NCBI GenBank assembly: GCA_943735955.1
Contig: OX030959.1
Span: 9,165,106 to 9,229,105, forward strand
Origin: Piscicola geometra
Lineage: Eukaryota; Annelida; Clitellata; Hirudinida; Piscicolidae
Direction: 5' to 3'
Length of the DNA: 64,000 nucleotides
Shown here: positions 24,360 through 56,252 of the stretch, one piece after another
Numbering within the stretch: position 1 is the stretch's first letter
Layout of the letters: the number at the start of each line of letters is the position of its first letter
The notes under the pieces: model-generated
The model's input: the letters and a program-made list of their open reading frames with translations, nothing else
What the model was told of the DNA's origin: nothing
Databases searched by the model: none
Program-made: the position numbers and the translations under genes

Positions 24360-25090
24360 TTTTTTATATGAGCCCAATACATAAATTTCAGCATCGCTAG
24401 CAACGGAAAATAGGCGATTGAGGTCTGCGCATAGTGGATCAGTCGTGATACAAGAATAATTTAGAGTCAAATTTTCGTTTAAAATATGCATTCGTTTCCG
24501 AAACCGATAATTGAGAGAACCATAATATATAAACCTAAATACCTAATCTTTCAAATTTTTATTAAAATGTACCAAAATGGACTCCAAAAAACATCCATTC
24601 AGATCAGAGATGGACAAACATATATAATGATTCGTAAAGAATAATTTAAATGTCAAATATCATACTTGTAGCAGCATTAAGACGTTTTGATGGCATTAAT
24701 AACATAAAAAATTGTTTATGCTTTCAAATTAATAACAATATTACATGTCTAAATAGTAGTGAAAAATAATAGCATATAATGAAAACTTAAATAAATATGT
24801 TAAATTATTGAGAATATTGAAATAATTTTTATTCGTCTAATTTTACAAGTATGCAATATTATGACTACTTACTACTAATCATACTACTTCAAACAATTTT
24901 ACTAGTTGCTTATATTTTTTATATTAAGATGGAAAGTGATTCTAAATAATGTTTAAACTATTTACACACTAAATCTTTTTTACTATTTGAAATGATTTAT
25001 AAAATCTCAGTTGTGTGATGCGATTTACTTTATTCATTACCTTCAATTATTTTAACATTTTAGATTTTTTTTATTAAAAAAATGAAAGTA
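24360..25090 (-). other. CNOT3-NDUFAF3 intergenic spacer
   Basis: About 730 bp of AT-rich sequence between the CNOT3 start codon and the NDUFAF3 stop codon; both genes read leftwards. It should contain the CNOT3 promoter and the NDUFAF3 3' UTR. No specific signal was identified. Confidence 0.4.
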
Positions 25091-26388
25091 TTAGAAGAAA
25101 AATCCGTCATTATTGTCTGCAACGACAGTAGGAGGGAGAAAAACACCTGCAACGTAACGCTTTTCAGCGTTTAAAAAGTTGTAGACAGACAGCGCCTGGT
25201 CCTGAAGAAAATGGAGAAAAAGATAAAATAAAATCACTTATGAATACATTTTTTAAAAGACAAATTTTATTATTCTTATCATCATGCTTATTATTATTAT
25301 TATTATTATCCTGTCTTATTATTATTATTATTATCCTGTCTTATTATTATTATCATGCTTATTATTATTATTATCATGCTTATGATTATATTATTAATAG
25401 TAGAATCCTGTCTTATTATAATTATGATTATAATCATGCTTATTACCAATAAGGATTTTATATTCCATTCCTACTCACAGTGGACAAGATTTCCATGTTG
25501 ATGTTGTGCTGCCTGAGATAGTTGATGACTTCTGCACTGACCTTTTGTATGTTCTCGTAATTGCCCACCCCGAGCACCAACAATTCTGTGCATGGAAGTG
25601 CACAAATATTAACACTTGTTTTGTTGTGCAAACATGCATATAAAAAAGCATCATTTGAGTGAATACCCAATTGCTGATGAAGTTGAGTGAATTTTTTTAA
25701 ACTTTCATATTAATGAAAGTACCTAATTTGGGATCAAGAATAGAGAAGAGCCTCATTGAATCAGGAGAAACATCTTGTATGTCTTTGACCTACATAAAAT
25801 AATGTAAAAAGTATAAAAATAATTAGTATTTCTGATGTATAATTAGGTTTCAAAACTAATTGAGATAGAAGGTTAAAAAAACAAAACAATAATAACATTC
25901 CAGTGCAGAATGGACCTGGGGAAAATAACACAAGGTCCTATAACACGGAATCCTTCAAAAAATTGGAAAACTTTGAAATGGATATTTATAAAATACATTA
26001 TTATATGATTTATCTAGATACTAACAAGAAGCTAATAGTAAAATTGGTGAACGAATCTTGCTTAAAAAACAATTTCCACAAACCGTTTGTTAGAGTGAGA
26101 CCAGTCTCTGAGTAGGACTGAATGAAGATGCCATCGGTCTCTTGGTTGAGGAAGGTCACTGAGGTCTTGAACTGTCTGAGATCTCCATCGTCGTCCAGGT
26201 TTGTGACTGTTCTTATCAGCTGTCTACTGCAAAAAAATAAAATGACTTTCGGGTATTTTATGTAAATTTATTTTGTCTTTTTTTCTTGTATAATATTAAA
26301 AAGCTATAATTATAAACATGCATGTTCACCTTTTTGAATTGATAGCTTTTAAAAAGGTTGATGGAAAAGTTTTTGAAATATTAATCAT
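25091..26388 (-). CDS. NDUFAF3: NADH dehydrogenase 1 alpha subcomplex assembly factor 3
   Basis: Six exons: 26330-26388, 26084-26226, 25897-25952, 25723-25789, 25479-25585, 25091-25201. All introns are GT-AG and phases agree, giving 180 residues (human 184). The proposed start yields MINISKTFPSTFLKAINSKS, basic and hydroxyl-rich like a mitochondrial presequence. Conserved blocks are TDGIFIQSYSETG, TNGFRVIGPCVIFPRSILHW, DPKLELLVLGVGNYEN and VYNFLNAEKRYVAGVFLPP. The matching human blocks are ING-NRVLGP and EIVVVGTGDR. NDUFAF3 acts with NDUFAF4 on the Q-module intermediate of complex I in the mitochondrial matrix side of the inner membrane. The gene is head to head with NDUFS7, a Q-module subunit. 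Exon 1 is small and rests on phase plus presequence character, so it is the least certain part. Confidence 0.92.
25275..25445. repeat. ATT trinucleotide microsatellite in NDUFAF3 intron 5
   Basis: ATT runs interrupted by CATGCTT and CCTGTCTT, inside the intron before the last NDUFAF3 exon. Confidence 0.85.
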
Positions 26389-26957
26389 ATTAAATCCGCA
26401 TAATAACTTGTCTTTTAAAAATGATTATATAACTTTTATCAGTAATATCGTTTGAATAAAAGTGAATATGTTTTGAAAAGTTATCATCTATTTATATTTA
26501 ATAAATTTAATTTTTTAAAAATATTTCACATTTTAATTAGCATAAAAATGATTTTTAAATTTGTTATATTTGGATAAAGTGTGTAGTTATATCATTGAAG
26601 CAAGGTTAATATTTTAAGATTCGTTTAAAAGGTACATTTTGATAATATAATAATTAAATATTTATTTATTATATTTATAAAAGTTACGTTTTTGTATTTT
26701 TTAGAAAATAAATAACTTCTTTTACAATTTTCTTCATCTAGAATCTAGATTTTTTACTGTGTGAATAGGTTTTGCTGCAAACCTTTTGCACAATATTAAA
26801 AAATCAGAGTCTAATATAAAAAAACGTAATTAATTTTTTGCATTAATGAGTTTCACATAATTTCGAACAATTAAATCAGATGAAATTCAAAGTAACTACA
26901 ACTAGTAAATATAGAATTATAATATATTAAATAAAAATATTTATTTTTATACTTCAG
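26389..26957. promoter_or_regulatory. Shared upstream region of NDUFAF3 and NDUFS7
   Basis: 569 AT-rich bases lie between the two proposed start codons, which point away from each other. If both starts are right, this segment must supply both 5' UTRs and probably one bidirectional promoter. I see no CpG-rich core, TATA box or other motif I can name. Confidence 0.4.
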
Positions 26958-28944
26958 ATGATACCTTTACTAGAACTTGGAGCTTTTCGATCTATTAGCC
27001 TAATAGGAAAAAATGAAAAAGTGTTTTCAAGTCTCTTGAAGATTACATGTTCTAATGTCCAAAACAAGTGATATTATTTCAAAGATCTTCATATAAAATT
27101 CATTAATACATTAAAATCTTCATGAAGATTTTATATTTTCCTGGTTATATAAACCCATTGTTAGGAAGACAATTTCGACACAAGAGCCTCCTCAGTACCC
27201 TCCCCAGAAGGTGGAGAGGAAGCCCTACAGCCCCTTCCAAGTGAAGCTTACAGCTGACAACTCCGTTGACTACGCCCTTGCCAGAGTTGACGACCTCATA
27301 AACTGGGCCAGAAAGGTGCTTAAGGGTGAAGGGAAGTGGTCTTTCTGAAGTGTAAAGTATGTTTGGAGTATGCATAGATTCGTTGCACAGCAAGCCTCAC
27401 ATGCATGCTGGTGACCCCTGCAGAGCTCACTGTGGCCACTGACCTTTGGACTGGCCTGCTGTGCCATTGAGATGATGCACTTTGCAGCTCCCAGATATGA
27501 CATGGACAGGTAGAGCAGTGCTAGTTAAGGCTTGTAGGGGTGTTTGATGAGGATGGTTGAAGAGTTTCACTTAAGAGCATTGACCAGAATACTCAACCTG
27601 GTATAACATTATTTACAAGTTTTATCACTTTTCATCCATTCTCCAACATTTCTTCTCCACATCATCTCTCTTCCATTTCCAGGTACGGAGTGGTCTTCAG
27701 AGCCAGTCCTCGACAGGCTGACTGCATCATTGTGGCGGGAACTGTCACCAACAAAATGGCGCCTGCCCTAAGGAGGGTATGCCTTGGTGTGATGCTGCCC
27801 ATGCTGCTGATGCTGCCCATGTTGCTGATGCTGCCCATGTTGCTGATGCTGCCCATGTTGCTGATGCTGCCCATGCTGCCCATGTTGCTGATGCTGCCCA
27901 TGTTGCTGATGCTGCCCATGTTGCTAATGCTGCCCATGTTGCTGATGCTGCCCATGTTGCTGATGCTGCCCATGTTGCTGATGCTGCCCATGTTGCTGAT
28001 GCTGCCCATGTTGCTGATGCTGCCCATGTTGCTGATGCTGCCCATGTTGCTGATGCTGCCCATGTTGCTGATGCTGCCCATGTTGCTGATGCTGCCCATG
28101 TTGCTGATGCTGCCCATGTTGCTGATGCTGCCCATGTTGCTGATGCTGCCCATGTTGCTGATGCTGCCCATGTTGCTGATGCTGCCCATGTTGCTGATGC
28201 TGCCCATGTTGCTGATGCTGCTCATGGTTTACTCATAGTTGTTGCTCATTTCAAACGCATGAATGCTGGTAGTAAGAAACCCTCCATTGACTCAACCATA
28301 TTTGAAACCCTCCATTGACTCAACCATATTTGAAATCTTCTTTCTCACTTTTAGCCTCACCAAATCTACAATCACCTTCACCAGTACACCATTAAATCAA
28401 GAAGCCTAACTTTCTGCCATACCACAACCTCGACCACAACCAGATCTACGACCAGATGCCTGACCCTAGGTGGGTCATCTCGATGGGCTCGTGTGCCAAC
28501 GGGGGCGGCTACTACCACTATTCTTACTCCGTCGTTAGAGGCTGCGACCGCATCATCCCCGTTGACATCTACGTGCCAGGTAGATGGTTGATGATGGTGA
28601 TGGTGCTAAGTGGTGTGGTGATGGTGGTTTGGAGTGGCTGTAGCGTTGCTCGTTAGGATGCTTAGAGTCATACATTTATTGTTTAGCGGTTTACAAAGTT
28701 TATAGGAATTTATTTTTCCTATAAACTCTTACACACATACATAGACATTCGCACACAAACAAACAAACACACATACCTAGACATTCACACACAAACAAAC
28801 ACACACACACACACACAAGCAAACACACACACACACACACGAACAGGGTGTCCGCCATCGGCAGAGGCTCTGATGTATGCGGTGTTGCAGCTGCAAAAGA
28901 AGATAAAGAGGATGAAGACCTCTCAAATATGGTACCGTAGATAG
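26958..28944 (+). CDS. NDUFS7: NADH dehydrogenase iron-sulfur protein 7 (PSST/NuoB)
   Basis: Six exons: 26958-27067, 27165-27315, 27424-27509, 27683-27776, 28444-28579, 28847-28944. Phases agree and give 224 residues (human 213). The core is unmistakable: [78 protein letters not shown], ending QIWYRR. The four cysteines expected to bind cluster N2 are present: the tandem pair C99/C100, C163 in GSCANGG and C193 in GCPP. The N-terminus ([20 protein letters not shown]) is a plausible transit peptide; the ATG is preceded by CAG, so an additional upstream exon is not excluded. The protein is the Q-module subunit next to the ubiquinone site in complex I. Intron 4 contains an 18-bp minisatellite. 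NDUFAF3 is divergent upstream; PEX10 is convergent downstream. Confidence 0.95.
27785..28228. repeat. 18-bp minisatellite ATGCTGCCCATGTTGCTG in NDUFS7 intron 4
   Basis: About 24 nearly perfect copies beginning roughly 10 bp after the exon 4 donor. Three frames on the two strands stay open, giving spurious MLLMLP, HVADAA and SISNMG repeats. Confidence 0.95.
28735..28840. repeat. CA-rich microsatellite before NDUFS7 last exon
   Basis: Interrupted CACACA/CAAACA tract ending directly at the acceptor ACGAACAG of the last exon. Confidence 0.9.
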
Positions 28945-29634
28945 GCGTGGAGGAATGAAGGTTAGGAAGTGAGAGTGGGAGGATGCTGGGGGTAGTGAAA
29001 TATGTGTGGGAGGAGGATGGATTAGTGGAATGAGTGTTGGAGGGTAGGGTTTGATGTAAAAGTAGAGAGGTAGGTGCATTGGTGAAAGAACTCACTTGGA
29101 AAAACGGAATGCTTTTGTGTAAGGAGATGCATTGATGCAGAGACTCGTGCATTGTGGAAGCTTGAGTACTCACAGATAGTTGATTATTGGTTGATGGAGA
29201 TGAGTAAATAAGTTTGTTTGGTTTCTTTAATGTTTTGAATAGATTGACGATAAGCTAGTACCATGTTAACCAAATGTATTACACTGGCATTCCTACCCAC
29301 GGTTGCTGATGTGTTGAAAGATGTGTCATGGGTGTGCATGCGTGCTTAATGTTCCAAAGAGCAAGCATTGATCAGAGCTGATATGCCTGTATTATGACGA
29401 TGGGTGAGTGTGAGTGACTACAATGATACGGTACTAAAAATTGCCATTTAAAATGGAAAATTAATCATAAAAGCTCAATTTAATTAATAATAGAGAAATG
29501 AAATTATTAAAATGCGGGAATAATGGTGAGGATGATGGCTGATAACTCCGATGGTGTTGATCATCGCAATGGAGATGCTAAGACGCTGAAACGAGTAAGG
29601 ACTTGGATGGTTGGGTGCATGCAGGCATGGATGT
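28945..29634. other. Intergenic spacer between convergent NDUFS7 and PEX10
   Basis: 690 bp of unique sequence separating the stop codons of two convergent genes. It must contain both 3' UTRs. No canonical AATAAA site is evident on either strand close to the stops. Confidence 0.4.
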
Positions 29635-29992
29635 TCAGACGAAGTTTCTGAGGAAGACCAGTCTGGAGGGAGTGACCTGCCTCTTGCAGACTGGACACTC
29701 GTCCTTCGTGGCACACCACTCGCTGATGCACTGGTAGCAGAAGACGTGACCACACAGAGTCGACGCGGGAGACTTCAACTGGTCGCAACACAAGAGGCAT
29801 GAACGTCGCTTGATCGAGAGTGTGTTCTTGCCGGTCAAGTTGTTCTTGTAGTAGATGGAGGAGGCGGTGCTTGGGAGGTTGCTGAGGTTGTTGAGGTTGT
29901 CAGGGGTGGACGTATTTGTTGGTGCTGTCATGGTGGCATCTTCTTTGGTGTTTCTTCTAGTGAGAGTCTGTTTTCCAGAAGATTCATTGCCC

Positions 29993-30033
<41 letters not shown>

Positions 30034-31879
30034 TGCCCCTTGTTGGCGCTTATGGCTTGGTGTGTCTCCACGTTCCTTGTGTGGAATGCTGTCTTCCTTT
30101 AGAAAAGTCTCCAGTGACTCAGTCTGTTGTTGTTTCAAGGTGGCCTTGCCGACGTTCTGGAGGACGTAAGAGGCGAGTGATGAGAGGGAGGAGGAGGAGG
30201 AGGAGGAGGAGGGAGGGGAGGATGGAGGGAAGATGAGATTGATGCCGAGGAGGTTGTAGAGAAAGATGTTGACGTTGTTGTTGCAGCCTCTCCACGCCTT
30301 GCACACACACACCGTCGAAGCCAGAAGCGACTGCAGCAGCATCAGCCAGCCTGCACATTTGCATCATCATCATCATCACCATCTCATCCATTTATATGAG
30401 AGCTTTATCGATTGCTCGAAGGGTGATCGATTTGAATAGCTGACCATCGTCATCTTCATGCGTATCGCCAGATGAAATCATATTTATTTTCTAAACATTA
30501 AAAAATCCTTTTTGAAAGACCCACCGAGGAGGGAGTAGGTTTTGTTGTAGACTGAGTCGAACCTGAGAGGCCTCGTCTGCAGCTGCATTTAAATATTTAA
30601 AGACTTTATTATAATTAAATTTATCTTGATTTAATTTTCTGAACTTTAACTAACTAAATGAAAATACTGTCTATTTTTTAAGCAATTCTTGCTCAGTACA
30701 CCAACATAGAGAAGGCTGGTCAATCGCTTGGAGAGGTGGTAGTAGGCGCCGTTCAAATAGAACAAGATGTAGTTGATCTTTTCGATACACTTTATAAAGC
30801 CACTCAGAATCTTTATTGACAATAGTATCTTCCGTTTCTGGTCAGCTGAAATGTCTTGGTTACGGTTTGTGATGTTGGTCAGGTAGTTGGTGGACTTGTC
30901 AATGGTGTGCGGTAGCATCACGTGAAACACAACCATTAAGGCACTTTTCTGTGGTAGTGGTGGTAGTGATGATGATGATGTGATGGATAGGCCGATAGAT
31001 GGATGGATGGACAGATGGAACAATGAATAAAGAGATTATTAAATTATTGTGATGAAACAGTATCATTCAAATGTCACTAAAAACCTGATGCTTATGTATG
31101 AAGTGGACTTTGGACTTCAAAAACAAATGGCATATAAAGTTAAAACGCTAGACCGTTACATAATACTTACTTTTTCATCATTACCACCACCATCACTACT
31201 AATTTTATAATTATCACTATCATCATCATCATCAACATTACAAGAATCATCATCATGCCATCAAACAATATGAGCAGACGTACAAATTTACTGGGCAGAC
31301 TTCTCTTGTCCTTGTTCACCAGCAGTATGTTGTTGTACTCCTCGCCCATTGTCTGGTTGCCTGTGTGGTTTTGTTATAACGATGGTGGTGGTTATGTGTG
31401 GCTGTTTCTTTGTTGCTCGTAGTGGCATGGTGGTTATAAATTTTGGAAGTAGTTGTTGAAATAATGGTTGCGTAACATTATTTTATCTTTGTTTTTGTGA
31501 CTGAATGGATAGCAGTGATTATTTATGTCTTTTGATTATTTAAGATATTATTAATATTGATAAAACAAATAAAAAATACAAACTATATAAAATGAATAAA
31601 AAACCATTACAAAACACCTGAGAGGGAGGTGAAGGCAAAGTACGCAACATCTGCTACCATGGCAATGTCCTTCACGTGCTTCATCCAGGACTTTTCTTCT
31701 TTTTAAATTATTCAATAAATAAACATTTTAAACACTCAAACTCATAGACGACAAACTTATTATGCAAACTCACTGGTGGTGGAACTGATGAAGTCAATGA
31801 CGAGGCTCTTGAGGTGATCCCTGTAGTACTTATCCTTGTGCTCACTGCTGATCACCTGACCCTGGTGCGCCTCCGCCAT
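29635..31879 (-). CDS. PEX10: Peroxisome biogenesis factor 10 (RING E3 ligase)
   Basis: Complete six-exon gene: 31774-31879, 31618-31698, 31284-31360, 30700-30948, 30525-30576, 29635-30350, giving about 426 residues (human 326-346). The start MAEAHQGQVISSEHKDKYYR aligns with the family N-terminus. The Pex2/Pex10 membrane domain follows (DVAYFAFTSLSG, TMGEEYNNILLV, YILFYLNGAYYHLSKRLTSL). The C-terminal RING is complete C3HC4: C373, C376, C388, H390, C393, C396, C407, C410. The protein would work with PEX2 and PEX12 in the peroxisomal membrane to ubiquitinate the import receptor PEX5. Between the membrane part and the RING is a long insert with Ser and Asp runs (an uninterrupted stretch of 13 Asp encoded by GAT), which explains the extra length. 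The exon 2 acceptor may be 3 bp different. The start codon is 632 bp from the divergent INPP4 start. Confidence 0.95.
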
Positions 31880-32511
31880 TTATATTTAAATGTCAAAAAT
31901 GACTGCAAAATTGAATCTTTTAGATTTTTTGAGTTGGGAAGGCCGCTTTGAAAATGTGCTATGTAATAAGACTCTTTCAAGAGTGCAATTTCTTTTCTAC
32001 TGTTTTAATATAATTGAAGTATTAATTATCAATTTGTAATCTTTAAAAAAATTAAATTTTACATTTATATATCAATTCTAAACCACTCAAAAAGTTCCGA
32101 ATCTGAGTACATCATGGTATTTAACTTTTAAACAAAACTGAAAATTAAAAATGTTATTATTACAAATTAAACTTCTTTGCTTCTATTTCATCTAAAAATA
32201 TTTGTGAAAGAGTTAATCACTTAATTAAATTCCAATCTATAAACTTCATTGCATAAAATTCATTAATCTTTCGAAATTTGTCTCAATCTAATAATTAAAT
32301 TTTAAATTATTTTCAAAATAATCCAATTCATGGTTTTTTATAAAATTGTAATTATTATTTTTATAAATCAAGCTATGTTAAATGCTAAAAATGAATTCAG
32401 TTAAAGAGTCTAATTTTCATTACGACTGAACTTAAATTATTAAAAATGGACTCACTTCTTTTAGAAAAGAAACATTTAAATTTGAAAAGCTATTTTTAAA
32501 TTAGTTTAAAA
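31880..32511. promoter_or_regulatory. Divergent upstream region of PEX10 and INPP4
   Basis: 632 bp of AT-rich sequence between divergent start codons; candidate bidirectional promoter by position. No core element recognised. Confidence 0.35.
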
Positions 32512-52864
<20,353 letters not shown>

Positions 52865-53609
52865 GTGAGTTGAGGGAGGAGGGGGGTGAGGTTGAAAGAG
52901 GAGGGTGAGTTGAGGGGGGAGGTTGAAAGAGGAGGGTGAGTTGAGGGGGGAGGGGGGGGTTGAAAGAGGAGGGTGAGTTGAGGGGGGAGGGGGGAGAGAT
53001 TGAAAGAGGAGGGTGAGTTGAGGGGGGGAGGAGGGGGGAGATTGAAAGAGGAGGGTGAGTTGAGGGGGGAGGGGGGGGGGGATTGAAAGAGGAGGGTGAG
53101 TTGAGGGAGGAGGGGGGAGAGGTTGAAAGAGGAGGGTGAGTTGAAGGGGGAGGGGGGGGATTGAAAGAGGAGGGTGAGTTGAGGGGGGAGGGGGGGGGAT
53201 TGAAAGAGGAGGGTGAGTTGAGGGAGGAGGGGGGGGAGATTGAAAGAGGAGGGTGAGTTGAGGGGGGAGATTGAAAGAGGAGGGTGAGTTGAGGGGGAGG
53301 GGGGGGGATTGAAAGAGGAGGGTGAGTTGAGGGAGGAGGGGGGGGAGATTGAAAGAGGAGGGTGAGTTGAGGGGGGAGGTTGAAAGAGGAGGGTGAGTTG
53401 AGGGGGGAGGGGGGAGAGATTGAAAGAGGAGGGTGAGTTGAGGGGGGAGGGAGGGGGATTGAAAGAGGAGGGTGAGTTGAGGGGGGAGGGGGGGGTTGAA
53501 AGAGGAGGGTGAGTTGAGGGGGGAGGGGGGAGAGATTGAAAGAGGAGGGTGAGTTGAGGGGGGAGGGGGGGAGATTGAAAGAAGAGGGTGAGTTGAGTGG
53601 GGAGGGGGG
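52865..53609. repeat. G-rich minisatellite seeded on the INPP4 exon 15 donor
   Basis: Units of roughly 40-55 bp, each containing AGAGGAGGGTGAGTTGAG followed by G-runs and GAGATTGAA. The first unit is the exon 15 donor itself (AGGAGG followed by gtgagttgag). At least 15 copies of this donor-like sequence precede the gap. Confidence 0.95.
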
Positions 53610-53809
53610 NNNNNNNNNNNNNNNNNNNNNNNNNNNNNNNNNNNNNNNNNNNNNNNNNNNNNNNNNNNNNNNNNNNNNNNNNNNNNNNNNNNNNNNNNNN
53701 NNNNNNNNNNNNNNNNNNNNNNNNNNNNNNNNNNNNNNNNNNNNNNNNNNNNNNNNNNNNNNNNNNNNNNNNNNNNNNNNNNNNNNNNNNNNNNNNNNNN
53801 NNNNNNNNN
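53610..53809. other. Assembly gap, 200 N
   Basis: Exactly 200 N, a conventional placeholder size. The G-rich array on the left and GGTGGT repeat on the right probably stopped assembly. The missing C-terminal exons of both INPP4 (+) and PDCD4 (-) should lie here, so the true gap is likely many kilobases. Confidence 0.95.
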
Positions 53810-54060
53810 GAAGTGGTGAGTGGGAGGAGGCGGTGAGGAAGAGGAGGTGGTGAGGAGGAGGTGGTGGTGGTGGTGAGGAGGTGGTGGTGGTGGTGGTGAG
53901 GAGGAGGTGTTGGTGGTGAGGAGGAGGAGGTGGTGTTGGTGGTGGTGAGGAGGAGGGAGGTGGTGGTGGTGAGAAGGAGGTGGTGGTGGTGAAGAGATGG
54001 TGAGGAGGTGGTGAAGAGGTGAGAAGGTTGTGGTGGTGAGGTGGTAGTGGTGGTGATGTT
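53810..54060. repeat. GGTGGTGAGGAGGA repeat
   Basis: Degenerate GGTGGT/GAGGAG units right of the gap, in PDCD4 intron 3. Confidence 0.85.
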
Positions 54061-54098
54061 GACAGTGCACACACACACACAAACACACACGTAGGCAC

Positions 54099-55264
54099 CT
54101 CGACTTCGTGGGTGTTGGCATGCTCGAGATACTCCTGCAGACTTCCCTCGAGCACCTTCAGCAACTCCTCCTCACTCAGCACCACCTCCTTCGACACCAG
54201 TTTGTAGTCGCCCTGTCCAAGGAGGTGTTGAGTGACGACGACGATGATGATGATGATGATGATGATGCGAGAGTGGTGGTTATGATGATGATGCGAAGAG
54301 TGACGACGATGATGATGATGATGCAAGGGTGGTGGTTATGATGATGATGCGAGGAGTGGTGACGATGATGATGATGCGAGGGTGGTGGTTATGATGATGA
54401 TGCGAGGAGTGGTGACGATGATGATGATGATGCGAGGGTGGTGGTTATGATGATGATGCAAGGAGTGGTGACGATGATGATGATGATGATGCAATGGGTG
54501 GTGGTGACGATGATGATGATGATGCAATGGGGTAGTGATGATGATGATTTAGTTTTCACTGTGGAGGATGTCTAGAGGGTTTCTGGTGCTTAGTTGTATT
54601 GCAAATGCACATTTGTTAATTGGCTTTCTTCAATTGTGTTCTGCTTCCATTTGATCATCTGCTCCAAGCAAACGACTCCTCCACTCAGTGGAGAGGAGCA
54701 TGCATGCCAACCTGGGTGTCGGAGTCGTAGTTGGGATCTCGCACGTCACTGCAGTCGCCCACCTCGCCCAGTTCCGAGCCGAGTCGGCCCCACACTCCCT
54801 TGCCTCCCCCTCCACCTTCATGTGTGTGTGTCTAGGTGCTAAACTTTAGAAGTTTTTAAAGATTTGCAAAAATAATTTGCCATTTTTTTCATTTGCATTT
54901 TATATAAAGTCTGTTAGAAATTGTTCCATGTTTAGAAGAATTGAGAATGAATGCATGATTTGAAGACATTGCAGAAGACATATGAGGGCATGAACTCCTC
55001 AAAGAGGCCACCTTTCTTCGCTTCTCCGACTTTTCCCTTGCGGTGGCGGTGTCGAGGTCTGCGTTGTCGAGTGGTGAATGACGGCTTGACGGCAACCGTT
55101 TCCAGCGATTCAGCGTCTTTGGGCGTTCTTTTCGCCCTCCTGATCACTCGCAACTCCTTCGTTTCGTTTAAAATGTCTTCTGGGTCGACGGTTGAGCCCC
55201 CCTCAACTCCATTATCTTCCTGCACTTCATCGCATACTTTTGCATCTTTGGCACCTCGAGACAT
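54099..55264 (-). CDS. PDCD4: Programmed cell death protein 4, N-terminal part
   Basis: Three exons: 55012-55264, 54712-54815, 54099-54212, phases matching, 157 residues seen. Exon 1 starts MSRGAKDAKVCDEV and is basic towards its end (RRPRHRHRKGKVGEAKKG). Exon 2 has GKGVWGRLGSELGEVGDC and VRDPNYDSD, matching the PDCD4 segment GKGVWGTPG...KDPNYDDD. Exon 3 is the start of the first MA3 domain (LSEEELLKVLEGSLQEYLEH). PDCD4 binds eIF4A through two MA3 domains and represses cap-dependent translation. The rest of MA3-1 and all of MA3-2 should be left of 54099, but only repeat and the gap follow before INPP4 exon 15. The gene is convergent with INPP4. Exon 3 ends at GTCGAG followed by gtgcctac, a usable donor. 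Confidence 0.93.
54230..54560. repeat. GATGAT array with about 50-bp period, PDCD4 intron 2
   Basis: GATGATGATGATGCGAGGGTGGTGGTTAT-like units, five or six copies. In the gene sense it is ATC-rich and lies just before the exon 3 acceptor (TTGGACAG). Confidence 0.9.
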
Positions 55265-55615
55265 CGTTTCTTTTTAAGAAAAATTATATTTTAGAATGTT
55301 TTTAAGTGCAAACAAATTTATTCAGCTGTGAAATCTCAAAGATAAAAACCAAAAATTATAGCGTGTGTAAAAAACTGGCACAATATTTCTGATGGATTGA
55401 ACTAGCATTGACTCAACAACCTTTAATTTTCAACAAAAGTGTTTTTTTATTAAAAAGATATTTACCTGTTTATTAAAAAGTTTATTTTTTTGAATTATCT
55501 TTGCTTCTTAAAAGTTCAAGGAATTTCGTAGCAATGATTCAAGTCCATTTCGTTTTTAAATGTTTTGTTAATCAAAAAACACTCTTCACATCTAAATATT
55601 TCTATGGCAGAAATT
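55265..55615. other. Upstream region of PDCD4
   Basis: AT-rich unique sequence directly upstream of the PDCD4 start codon; probable 5' UTR or promoter, no motif recognised. Confidence 0.35.
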
Positions 55616-55619
55616 TTTT

Positions 55620-56232
55620 TTCGAGTCATCATCACCATCACCATCCTTCGTTACATCATCATCATCACCACCCTTCGTTACATCATCATCATCACCACCC
55701 TTCGTTACATCATCATCAGCACTCTTCGTTTCCTCATCATCACCAACACCACCCTCCACATCATCATCATCACCAACACCACCCTCCACATCATCATCAT
55801 CACCAACACCACCCTCCACATCATCATCATCACCAACACCACCCTCCACATCATCATCATCACCAACACCACCCTCCACTTCATCATCATCACCAACACC
55901 ACCCTCCACTTTGTCATCATCACCAACACCACCCTCCACATCATCATCATTACCAACACCACCCTCCACTTCATCATCATCACCAACACCACCCTCCACA
56001 TCATCATCATTACCAACACCACCCTCCACTTTGTCATCATCACCAACACCCCCCTCCACATCATCATCATCACCAACACCACCCTCCACTTTGTCATCAT
56101 CACCAACACCACCCTCCACATCATCATCATTACCAACACCACCCTCCACTTTGTCATCATTACCAGCACCAGCCTCCACTCCATCATCATCACCAACACC
56201 ACCCTCCACATCATCATCATCACCATCACCAC
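55620..56232. repeat. 30-bp minisatellite CATCATCATCATCACCAACACCACCCTCCA
   Basis: About 20 copies of a 30-bp unit (CATCATCATCATCACCAACA plus CCACCCTCCA), with CTTTGT and CTTCAT variants of the first codons. Because 30 is a multiple of three, frames of up to 301 codons on both strands are open; I do not accept them as genes. Confidence 0.95.
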
Positions 56233-56252
56233 CCTCCAAGGCTGTCACATAT

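Noticed and set aside
29611..29802. Plus-strand 63-codon frame over the PEX10 RING exon
   Set aside because: Antisense shadow of the conserved RING domain, which reads on the minus strand.
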